Below, one piece after another: positions 24,501-36,500 of a stretch of 64,000 nt of DNA. Under the pieces are notes generated by a model. It saw nothing but the letters and a program-made list of their open reading frames with translations, was not told where the DNA came from and did no database searches. Source of the stretch: Lichenostomus cassidix (lineage: Eukaryota > Chordata > Aves > Passeriformes > Meliphagidae). Location of the stretch: positions 806,001-870,000 of the forward strand of contig VLJF02000035.1 of assembly GCA_008360975.2 (NCBI GenBank), given 5' to 3'. How positions within the stretch are numbered: the first letter of the stretch is position 1; each line of letters starts with the position of its first letter. The position numbers were made by a program, and so were the translations under genes.

Positions 24501-27500
24501 TTTTTGGGGAATTTTTTGGGATTTTTTTTTTGGTTGTTGTTTATTGGGATTTTTTATTTTTTTAATTTTGGGGTTTTATGGGATTTTTGGGAAAAGTTTT
24601 GGGATTTTTTTGGGGACTTTTCAGGATTTTTTGGGGGTTTTTTGGGGATTTTTTTTAATTTTTGGGAATTTTTTGGGGTTTATTGGGAATTTATTGGGAT
24701 TTTTAGTTTGGGGGGATTTGGGGGATTTGGGGGAATTTTTTTGGGATTTTTTGGGGAATTTTTTTGGATTTTTTTGGGATTTTTTTGGGATTTATTGGGA
24801 ATTTATTTGGGATTTTTTGGGGTTTTTTTCAGATTTTTTGGGGAATTTTTTGGGACTTTCTTGGGGTTTTTGGGGATTTTTTGGGGAATTTTTTGGGATT
24901 TTTTTTTTGTTGTTGTTTATTGGGATTTTTTTTTTTAATTTTGGGGTTTTGGGGTTTTATGGGATTTTTGAGAAAAGTTTTGGGATTTTTTTTGGGACTT
25001 TTCAGGATTTTTTGGGGGTTTATTGGGATTGTTTTTTTATTTTTGGGGGTTTTTTTGGGATTTTTTGGGGATTTTTTGGGGATTTTTTTTTAATTTTTGG
25101 GAATTTTTTGGGATTATTTGGGGAGTTTTTTTATTTTGGGGAATTTTTTTTTTGGTTTATTGGGAATTTATTTGGATTTTTATTTCTTGGGGGTTTTGGG
25201 ATTTTGGGGATTTTTTGGGATTTTTTGGGGATTTTTTTGGAATTTTTTGGGGAATTTTTAGGGATTTTTTGGGTTTTTGGGTTTATTGGGATTTTTTTAA
25301 ATTTATTTGGGATCTTTTGGGGTTTATTGGGAATTTTTTTATTTTTATTTTTGGGGGACTTTGGGATTTTTGGTGATTATTTTGGGATTTTGGGGATTTT
25401 TGAGTTTTGGGATTTTTGGGGGGTTTATTTGGAATTTTTAAAATATTTTGGGGTGTTTATTTATTGGGAATTTATTTGGATTTTCATTTGGGGGGATTTA
25501 GGGAATTTTGGGGAATTTTTTTGGAATGGTTTTTTTTTTTGGGTTTATTGGGGATTTATTGGAAATTTATTTGGATTCTTATTTTTGGGGATTTTGGGAT
25601 TTTTTGGGGGATTTTTTGGGGCTTTTTGGGGTTTATTGGGGATTTATTTGGATTTTTATTTTGGGGCTATTTGGGGGATTTTAGGATTTATTGGGATTTT
25701 GGGGTTTTTTGGGTTTTTTTATTTCTTGGGGGTTTTTTGGGAATTTTTTGGGGTTTTTATTTTGGGGGATTTGGGGGTTTTTGGGATTTTTGGGGGAACT
25801 TATGGGATTTTGGGAAAAATTTGGGAATTTAAGAAGAATTTGTGGGATTTTGAGAGAAAATTTTAGGATTTTAATGGGATTTTTGTAGGATTTTTGTGAT
25901 ATTTTGGTCATTTTTTGGAGTTTTCTCTCCGGATTTTCGCATTTTTCGGGATTTTTTTTGTGAATTTTTCGGATTTTCTTCATCCTGTGATCCCAAAATT
26001 TTGGAAATTTTGGGAATTTTCCCTCCCCAGGCCCCGTGGCCAGGCTGGACCCAGAGGGGATTTGGGGAAAACTTTGGGAAATTTGGGGAAAATTTGGGAA
26101 TTTTGGGGAAAATTTGTGGAATTTTAAAGGGAATTTGGGTTTTTTTTGGTGGGAATTTGAGGGAAACTTTGGGAATTCAGGGGAATTTTGGGGATTTTGG
26201 GGGAAAATTTGGGAATTTAAGCGAAATTTGTGGGATTTTGAGAGGAAATTTGGGAGATTTGGGGGAAATTTGGGGAATTTCAGTGGAATTTGTGGGATTT
26301 TGGTGGAATTTTCAAGAATTTTTGGGGGATTTTTTGGGATTTTGGGGAAACTTTGGGAATTTCTGGGGAATTTGGGAATTTAAGGGGAATTTGTGGGATT
26401 TTTGGGGGAATTTAGGGGAAACTTTGGGAATTTGTGGAGAATTTGGGGAATTTCAGGGGAATTTTTGGGATTTTGGGAAGATTTTGGGGAAATTTCTGTG
26501 AATTTTGGGGGGGAATTGGTGAGATTTTTGTGGGAATTTCGGGGAAACTTTGGGAATTTAGGGAATTTTGGGGAAAATTTGGGAAATTAAGAATTTTGGG
26601 GATTTTGAGAGGAAATTTCTGGGATTTTAATGGGATTTTAATAGGATTTTTATGGTTTTTTGGGCATTTTTTGGAGTTTTCACTCCAAATTTTTGTATTT
26701 TTTGGGATTTTTTTTAATTTTCATCATCCTGTGATCCCAAAATTTTGGAAATTTTGGGAATTTTTCCCTCTCCAGGCCCCGTGGCCAGGCTGGACCCAGC
26801 GGGGATTTGGGGAAACTTTGGGAATTTCAGGGAAATTTGTGGAATTTTGGGGGAAAATTTGGGAATTTGAGGGAAAATTTGTGGAATTTTAAAGGGAATT
26901 TGGGGTTTTTTGTGGGAAATTGGGGGAAACTTTAGGAATTTCAGGGGAATTTTTGGGAATTTCTGGGAAATTTGGGGAATTTAAGGGAAATTTGTGGGAT
27001 TTTGAGAGGAAATTTGGGAGATTTTGGGGAAATTTGGGAATTTAAGAAGAATTTGGGGGATTTTGAGAGAAAATTTATAAGATTTTAATGTCATTTTTAT
27101 GGTATTTTAGTCATTTTTTGGAGTTTTCACTCCAGATTTTTGCATTTTAATGCAATTTTTTGGGATTTTTTTGAATTCTCTTTATTTTTCCATCCCAAAA
27201 TTTTGGGAATTTTGGGAATTTTTCCCTCCCCAGGTCCCGTGGCCAGGCTGGACCCAGGGAGGATTTGGGGAAACTTTGGGAATTTCGGGGAAATTTATGG
27301 ATATTTGTGGAAAATTTGGGAATTTAAGAAGAATTTGTGGGATTTTGGTGGAACTTTGTGGAATTTAAGGGAAAATTTTGGGATTTTGGGGAAACTCTGG
27401 GAAATTAAGGGGAAAATTTAGGAATTTAAGGGGAATTTGTGGGATTTTTGGGGGAATTTAGGGGAAACTTTGGGAATTTGTGGAGAATTTGTGGAATTTC

Positions 27501-30500
27501 AGGGGAATTTTCGGGATTTTGGGAAGATTTTGGGGAAATTTCTGTGAATTTTGGGGGGGAATTGGTGAGATTTTTGTGGGAATTTCGGGGAAACTTTGGG
27601 AATTTAGGGAATTTTGGGGAAAATTTTGGAAATTAAGAATTTTGGGGATTTTGAGAGGAAATTTATAGGATTTTCCATGTGATTTTTATGGATTTTTATG
27701 GGTTTTTTGTCATTTTTTTGAGTTTTCTCTCCAGATTTTCGCATTTTTTGGGATTTTTTTTGTGAATTTTTTGGATTTTCTTCATCCTGTGATCCCAAAA
27801 TTTTGGGAATTTTGGGAATTTTCCCTCCCCAGGCCCCGTGGCCAGGCTGGACCCAGGGAGCATTTGGGGAAACTTTGGGAATTTCAGGGAAATTTGTGGA
27901 ATTTTGGGGGAAAATTTGGGAATTTTGGGGAAAATTAGTGGAATTTTAAAGGGAATTTGGGGTTTTTTTGTGGGAAATTGGGGGAAACTTTAGGAACTTC
28001 AGGGGAATTTTTGGGAATTTCTGGGAAATTTGGGGAATTTCAGGGGAATTTTTGGGATTTTGGGGAAATTTGTGGGATTTGTGTGGGGATTTTGAGGAAC
28101 CTTTGGGAATTTAAGAAGAATTTGTGGGATTTTGGTGGAACTTTGTGGAATTTTGGGGGGAATTTTTGGGATTTTGGGGAAACTTTGGGAATTTAGGGGA
28201 ATTTGTGGGATTTTAGTGGGATTTTTCTGGTTTTTTATGGGTTTTTGTTGGTTTTTTGGGCATTTTTTTGAGTTTTCACTCCGAATTTTCGCATTTTTTG
28301 GGATTTTTTTCAATTTTCATCGTCCTGTGATCCCAAAATTTTGGAAATTTTGGGAATTTTTCCCTCCCCAGGTCCCGTGGCCAGGCTGGACCCAGGGCTG
28401 ATTCCCCTGCCGGACACTGCTGGGCTGGAATGGGAAACTCTGGTCAGTGCAGCCAAAGCCTATGAAGGTGAGAAATTTGGGGAAAAAATCCCAAAATTTG
28501 GGGGGGAAAATCTGGGAATTTGGGGGGTTGGGGTTGGGGGAGAAAAATCCCAAAATTTGAAATGTCAAAATTTGGAAAATTGTGAAATTTGGGGAAAAAA
28601 TCCCAAAATTGCAGTGAAAAATGGAAAAATTTAAGGTAAAATCACAAAATTTAATGGAAAATTTGGGGAAAAAATCTCAAAATTTTGGGAGAAAAATCAG
28701 GGAATTTGGGGGTTTGGGGTTGAGGGAGAAAATTCCCAAAGTTTGGGGGGAAAAATTCTGAAATTTGGGGGAAAAATCCCAAAATTTGGAGGAAAAATTC
28801 TGAAATTTGGGGGAAAAATCCCAAAATTGGAGTGAAAAATGGAAAAATTTAAGGTAAAATCACAAAATTTAATGGAAAATTTGGGGAAAAATCCCAAAAT
28901 TTTGGGAGAAAAATCCTAAAATTTGGAGGTTTGGGGGAGGAAATTCCCAAAATTTGGGGGGAAAAATTCTGAAATTTGGGGGAAAAAAATAAAATTCGAG
29001 TGAAAAAGTTTAAAATTCAGAGGAAAAATTGAAAAATTTAAGGTAAAATCACAAAGTTTGATGGAAAAATCTAAAATTTTGAGGGAAAAATCAGGGAATT
29101 TGGGGGTTTGGGGTTGGGGGAGAAAAATCCCAAAATTTGGGGGGAAAATGTCAAAATTTGGGGGAAAAATAGCAAAATTTGGTGGAAAAATTCTGAAATT
29201 TGGGAGAAAAAAATCCCAAAATAGGAGTTAAAAATTGAAAAATTTAAGGTAAAATCACAAAATTTGGGGGAAAATTTGAAAATTTTGGGAGAAAATTCCT
29301 AAAATTTGGGGGTTTGGGGTTGGGGGAGAAAATTCCCAAAATTTGGGAGGAAAAATTCTGAAATTTGGGGGAAAAATTGAAAAATTTGAGGTAAAAATCC
29401 CAAAATTTAGGGAGAAAATCCCAAAATTTGGGGGAAAAATTCTGAAATTTGGGGGAAAAAATAAAAGAATTTGAGTGAAAAAGTTTAAAATTCAGGGGAG
29501 AAAATGAAGAATTTGAGGTGAAATCACAAAATTTGATGGAAAAATGGGAAAATTTGGGGAAAAAATCCCAAAATTTTGGGGGAAAAATCACAGAATTTGG
29601 GGGTTTGGGGTTGGGGGAGAAAATTCCCAAAGTTTGGGGGAAAAATTCTGAAATTTGGGGGAAAAAAATCCCAAAATTGGAGTGAAAAATGGAAAAATGT
29701 AAGGTAAAATCACAAAATTTAATGGAAAATTTGGGGAAAAATCCCAAAATTTTGGGGAAAATCACAGAATTTGGGGGATTTGGGGTTGGGAGAAAAATCC
29801 AGAATTTGGGGGAAAAATCAGGAATTTGGGGGTTTGGGGTTGGGGGAAAAATCCCAAAATTTGGGGAAAATATCAAAATTTGGAAAAATTCTGAAATTTG
29901 GAAAAAATCCCAAAATTCGATGGAAAAATAGGAAAATTTGGGGAAAAATCCTAAAATTTTGGGGGAAAAATCAGGGAATTTGGGGGGTTTGGGGTTGGGG
30001 GAGAAAATTCCCAAAATTTGGGAGGAAAAATTCTGAAATTTGGGGGAAAAAAATCCCAAAATTGGAGTGAAAAATGGAAAAAATTAAGGTAAAATCACAA
30101 AATTTAATGGAAAATTTGGGGGAAAAATCCCAAAATTTGGGGGAAAATCTGGGAATTTGGGGGTTGGGGTTGGGGGAGAAAATTCCCAAAATTTGGGGGA
30201 AAAATGTCAAAATTTGGAGGAAAAATTCTGATATTTTGGGGGAAAAAAATCCTATTTTTGTTCCTTTTTTTTTCATTTCTTTAACGTTTTCGGGATAATT
30301 TTGGATGTTTTTTGGGGATAATTTTTGGGATTTTTTGGGATAATTTTGGGATTTTTTGGGGATAATTTTGGGAATTTTTGGGTTCCCAGTGCACTGAGAG
30401 ATTTCCATGTCCTTTGGGAGATTTTGGGCTGATTTTGGGTTGATTTTGAGTGATTTTTGGGCTCCTTTGGGTCAATTTTGGGCTATTTTGGGTCAATTTT

Positions 30501-33500
30501 TTTGCTTTTTTTTCCGGGATTTTTTGTATTTTTTTCCAATCTTGGGATATTTTTGGGCTGAATTTGTCTAATTTTGGGATATTTTTGGTTGCAGTTCAGC
30601 CGGCAGTGTCTCTGTTCTCCCTGGCTGATTTTTGGGTCAATTTTGGGTCCATTTTGGGTCAATTTTGGTCTATTTTTTCGCTGTTTTTTGCTATTTTCTT
30701 CAGGTTTTTTTTATTTTTTCCCAATTTTGGGATATTTTAGGGTTAATTTTGGGTTAATTTAGGTTTATTTTGGTTTCAGTGCAGCGGGCAGTGTCGCTGT
30801 TCTCCCTGGCTGATTTTTGGGTCCATTTTGGGTCAATTTTGGGCTATTTTTTCACAGTTTTTTGCTATTTTTTTCGGGGTTTTTAAAATTTTTTTCCAAT
30901 TTTAGGATAAATTTTGGGCTGAATTTCTCTAATTTTGGATATTTTTGTGTCCCCAGTGCAGCGGGCAGTGTCCCTGTTCTCCCTGGCTGATTTTAGGATT
31001 ATTTTTGGGTTTATTTTAGGCTATTTTGGGCTAATTTTTTGCTGGTTTTTGCTATTTTTTTCGGGTTTTTTTTGCTTTTCTCTAATTTCAGGATATTTTT
31101 GGGATAAATTTGGGTTAATTTAGGTTTATTTTGTGTCCCCAGTCCAGCGGGCAGTGTCGCTGTTCTCCCTGGCTGATTTTGGGTCAATTTTGGGCTATTT
31201 TTTCACTGTTTTTTGCTATTTTTTTCGGGTTTTTTGTATTTTTTCCGGATTTTGGGATAAATTTGGGTTAATTTAGGTTTATTTTGTGTCCCCAGTGCAG
31301 TGGGCAGTGTCCCTGTTTTCCCTGGCTGATGTTTGGGTCAATTTTGGGTCATTTTGGAGCTATTTTTGAGCCATTTTTGGCTATTTTGGGCTATTTTTTC
31401 ACAGTTTTTTGCTATTTTTTTCGGGTTTTTTGTATTTTTTCCCAATTTTGGGATATTTTTGGGTTAATTTTGGGTTAATTTTGGGTATTTTTGGTTCCAG
31501 TGCAGCGGGCAGTGTCCCTGTTCTCCCTGGCTGATTTTTGGGTCCATTTTGGGTCAATTTTGGGCTATTTTGGGTCAATTTTTTTGCTTTTTTTCTGGGA
31601 TTTTTTTGATTTTTTTCCAATCTTGGGATATTTTTGGGTTGAATTTCTCTAATTTTGGGATATTTTTGGTTTCAGTGCAGCGGGCAGTGTCTCTGCTCTC
31701 CCTGGCTGATTTTGGGTTTATTTTCAGCTATTTTAGGGCTATTTTGTTGGGGTTTTTTTTTTTTCTGAGCTAATTTGGGATATTTTTCTGATATTTTGGG
31801 ATAATTTTGGGGATTTTTTGGGTTCCCAGTGCAGTCAGAGATTTCCATGTCCTTTGGGTGATTTTGGGATTAATTTTGGGTTTATTTTCAGCCATTTTTG
31901 GGCTATTTTGGGCTATTTAGAGCCAATTTGGTCAATTTTTTTGCTATTTTCTTTGGGTTTTTTGTATTTTTTCCCAATTTTGGGTTAATTTTGGGATAAA
32001 TTTGGGTTAATTTTGGGTTATTTTGGTTCCAGTGCAGTGGGCAGTGTCGCTGCTCTCCCTGGCTGATTTTTGGGCTGATTTTGGGTTTATTTTCAGCTAT
32101 TTTGGGCTCTTTTGGTCTATTTTTTCACCATTTTTTGCTATTTTCTTCGGGTTTTTTTTGCTTTTCTCCATTTTTTGGATACTTTTCAGATGATTTTGTC
32201 TAATTTAGGTTTATTTTGTGTCCCCAGTGCAGCGGGCAGTGTCCCTGTTCTCCCTGCCTGATTTTTGGGTCCATTTTGGGTCAATTTTGGGCTCTTTTTT
32301 CACAGTTTTTGCTATTTTCTTTGGGTTTTTTTTGCTTTTCTCAAATTTCAGGATAATTTTGGGATAAATTTGTTTAATTTAGGTTTATTTTGTGTCCCCA
32401 GTGCAGCGGGCAGTGTCGCTGTTCTCCCTGGCTGATTTTAGGATTATTTTTGGGTTTATTTTCAGCTATTTTAGGCTATTTTGGGCTATTTTTTCGCCGT
32501 TTTTTGCTATTTTTTTCGGGGTTTTTTTGCTTTTCTCTAATTTTCAGATATTTTAGGATAAATTTGGGTTAATTTAGGGATTTTTTTGGTTTCAGTGCAG
32601 CCAGCAGTGTCGCTGTTCTCCCTGGCTGATTTTTGGGTCAATTTTGGGTCAATTTTTTCACAGTTTTTTGCTATTTTCTTTGGGTTTTTTGTATTTTTTC
32701 CCAATTTTGGGATATTTTTCGGTTAAATTTGGGTTAATTTTGGGATTTTTTTGGTTGCAGTTCAACGGGCAGTGTCCCTGCTCTCCCTGGCTGATTTTGG
32801 GTTTATTTTGGGTTTATTTTGGGTCAATTTTAAGCCATTTTGAGCCATTTTGGTCAATTTTATTGCTATTTTTTGGGGTTTTTTTTTATTTTTCTGATAC
32901 TTTGGGATAAATTTCAGATAAATTTGAGTTAAATTTGGGTTATTTCTGGTTGCAGTGCAGCAGGCAGTGTCGCTGTTCTCCCTGGCTGATTTTTGGGTCC
33001 ATTTTGGGTCCATTTTGGTCTATTTTTTCACAGTTTTTTGCTATTTTCTTCGGGTTTTTTTTATTTTTTCCCAATTTTGGGATAAATTTGGGTTAATTTA
33101 GGTTTATTTTGGTTGCAGTGCAGCGGGCAGTGTCGCTGTTCTCCCTGGCTGATTTTTGGGCTGATTTTGGGTTTCTTTTCAGCTATTTTGGGCTATTTTG
33201 GTCTATTTTTTCACAGTTTTTTGCTATTTTTTGGGGTGTTTTTTTTATTTTTCTGATAAATTCAGATATTTTTGGGCTGAATTTCTCTAATTTTGGGATT
33301 TTTTTGGTTCCAGTGCAGCGGGCAGTGTCCCTGTTCTCCCTGGCTGATTTTTGGGTCCATTTTGGGCTATTTTGGGTCAATTTTTTTGCTTTTTTTTCGG
33401 GATTTTTTGTATTTTTTCCCAATTTTGGGATATTTTTGGGCTGAATTTGTCTAATTTAGGTTTATTTTGTGTTCCCAGTGCAGTGGGCAGTGTCCCTGTT

Positions 33501-36500
33501 CTCCCTGGCTGATTTTGGGTTTATTTTGGGTTTATTTTGGGTCAATTTTAAGCCATTTTGAGCCATTTTGGTCAATTTTTTTGCTTTTTTTTCGGGATTT
33601 TTTGTATTTTTTCCCAATTTTGGGATATTTTTGGGTTAATTTAGGGATTTTTTTGGTTTCAGTGCAGCGGGCAGTGTCCCTGTTCTCCCTGGCTGATTTT
33701 TGGGTCCATTTAGGGTCAATTTTAAGCCATTTTTAGCCATTTTTGTCTATTTTTGTCTTTTTTTTTGCTATTTTCTTTGGGGTTTTTTTATTTTTTCCCA
33801 ATTTTGGGATATTTTTGGGTTAATTTTGGGTTATTTTGTGTCCCCAGTGCAGCGGGCAGTGTCGCTGCTCTCCCTGGCTGGTTTTGGGCTGATTTGGGGC
33901 TATTTAGAGCCAATTTGGTTAATTTTTTTGCTATTTTCTTCAGGTTTTTTTGTATTTTTTCCCAATTTTGGGATATTTTTGGGTTAAATTTGGGTTAATT
34001 TAGGTTTATTTTGTGTCCCCAGTGCAGCGGGCAGTGTCCCTGTTCCCCTGGCTGATTTTGGGTTTATTTTGGGTTTATTTTGGGTTTATTTTGGGTCAAT
34101 TTTAAGCCATTTTGAGCCATTTTGGTCAATTTTTTTGCTATTTTTTGGGGGTTTTTTTGGTTTTTTGATAATTTCAGATAAATTTGTCTAATTTAGGTTT
34201 ATTTTGGTTTCAGTGCAGCGGGCAGTGTCCCTGTTCTCCCTGGCTGATTTTTGGGTTTATTTTCAGCTATTTTAGGGCTATTTTGTTGGGGTTTTTTTTT
34301 TTCTGAGCTAATTTGGGATATTTTTCTGATATTTTGGGATAATTTTGGGTTAATTTTGGGTTCCCAGTGCAGTGAGAGATTTCCATGTCCTTTGGGTGAT
34401 TTTGGGATTAATTTTGGGTTGATTTTCAGCCATTTTTGGGCTTTTTTGGGCTATTTAGAGCCAATTTGGTCAATTTCTTTGCTTTTTTTTCGGGATTTTT
34501 TGTATTTTTCTGCTATTTTGGGATTTTTTTGGGTTAATTTTGGGTATTTTTGTGTCCCCAGTGCAGCGGGCAGTGTCGCTGTTCTCCCTGGCTGATTTTT
34601 GGGTTTATTTTGGGTTTATTTTGGGTTTATTTTGGGTCAATTTTAAGCCATTTTGAGCCAATTTGGTCAATTTTTTTGCTTTTTTTTCGGGATTTTTTGT
34701 ATTTTTCTGCTATTTTGGGATATTTTTGGGTTAATTTTGGGTATTTTTGTGTCCCCAGTGCAGCGGGCAGTGTCGCTGTTCTCCCTGGCTGATTTTGGGT
34801 CATTTTTGGGTCAATTTTGGGTCAATTTTGGTCTATTTTTTCACAGTTTTTTGCTATTTTCTTTGGGGTTTTTTGTATTTTTTCCCAATTTTGGGATAAA
34901 TTTGGGTTAATTTGGGTTATTTTGGTTTCAGTGCAGCGGGCAGTGTCCCTGTTCTCCCTGGCTGATTTTTGGGTCCATTTTGGGTCAATTTTGGGCTATT
35001 TTGGGTCAATTTTTTTGCTTTTTTTCTGGGATTTTTTTTATTTTTTCCCAATTTTGGGATATTTTTGGGATAAATTTGGGTTAATTTAGGTTTATTTTGG
35101 TTTCAGTGCAGTGGGCAGTGTCGCTGTTCTCCCTGGCTGATTTTTGGGTCAATTTTGGTCTATTTTTTCACAGTTTTTTGCTATTTTTTTCGGGTTTTTT
35201 TTATTTTTCTGATAAATTCAGATATTTTTGGGCTGAATTTCTCTAATTTAGGGATTTTTCTGGTTGCAGTGCAGCGGGCAGTGTCGCTGTTCTCCCTGGC
35301 TGACCCAGCTCTCAGCCCCGAGCCTCCCCCCCCCGCCCCTCCCCCACCCCCCCGAGCCCCGAGGGGGGGAGGGGCTGCGGCTGCCCATCCCCCACCCCCC
35401 AGGTAACGACAATTTTGGGCATTTTGGGGGGAAAAATGGGGATTTGGGGGAAATTTTGGGGTATTTGGGAGAATAAATTGGGAATTTGGGGGAAAAAAAG
35501 GGAATTTTGGGGAATAAAATGGGAATTTTGGTGGAAAAAATTGGAATTTTGGGGGATAAAATGGGGATTTGGGAAATTTTGGGAGTATTTGGGAAATTGG
35601 GTATTTGGGAGAATAAATTGGGAATTTTGGGGGAAAAATGGGAATTTTGGGGAAAATATGGGAATTTTGGGGGTTTCAGGGAAAAAAGGGGAATTTGAGG
35701 GAAAATATGGGTTTGGAGGAAAAATGGGGATTTTGGGAATTTTGGGGAGAAAATGGGAATTTTGGGAGAGAAAAATGGGAATTTGGGGGGAAAATGGGGA
35801 ATTTGGGTGAAAATGGGAATTTTGGGAGGGAAAATTGGGATTTTGAAAGGATTTTGGGAAAATGGGAATTTTGGAAAAAGGGATTTTGGAGGGAAAATAT
35901 GGGAATTTTGGGGAAAAAGGGATTTCTGGGGGAAAAAGGGATTTGGGAGAATAAATTGGGAATTTGGGGGAAAAAATGGGGATTTTGGGGGAAAAATGGG
36001 AATTTGGGGGATTTTGGGAGGGAAAAATGGGAATTTTGGGGGAAAAAAGGGGATTTTGAAGGATTTTGGGGGAAAATGTGGTTTTGGGACAAGCGATTTT
36101 GGGGGGAAAATGTGAGAATTTTGAGGAATAAATTGGGAATTTTGGGGGAAAAAAGGGGAAATTTTGGAGGGAAAATGTGGGAATTTTGGGGGAAATTTTG
36201 GTAATTTTGGGGGAAAAAATGGGGATTTTTGGGGAATAAAATGGGAATTTTGGGGGAATCTGGGGGAACAAAATGCAGATTTTTGGAGGGAAAAAATGGG
36301 AATTTTGCAGGGAAAATATGAGAATTTTGGGGAAAAAAATGGAAATTAGGGGGGTTTTGGGTGGAAAAGGGATTTTGGAGGAAATTTTGGGGATTTGGGG
36401 AGAAAAAAGGGAATTTTGGTGAATAAAATGGGAATTTGGGGGATTTTGGAGGAAAAAAATGGGGATTTGGGGGAAAAATGGGATTTTTGGAGGGAAAATA

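Noticed and set aside
21799..24938. Open frame of over 1,000 codons after exon F
   Set aside because: Only its first 57 codons or so (21630-21798) are exon F. The rest is G/T-rich intron of Phe/Gly/Trp repeats following a good donor.
26031..27860. Exon G copies as extra functional exons
   Set aside because: They end after ~25 bases in intron filler without a plausible in-phase donor. Only 28372-28467 has the full conserved sequence and GTGAGA donor.
30251..35269. Direct repeats with regular spacing, resembling a CRISPR array
   Set aside because: Spacers are themselves repetitive and the repeat is the start of a vertebrate exon; no cas genes are nearby.
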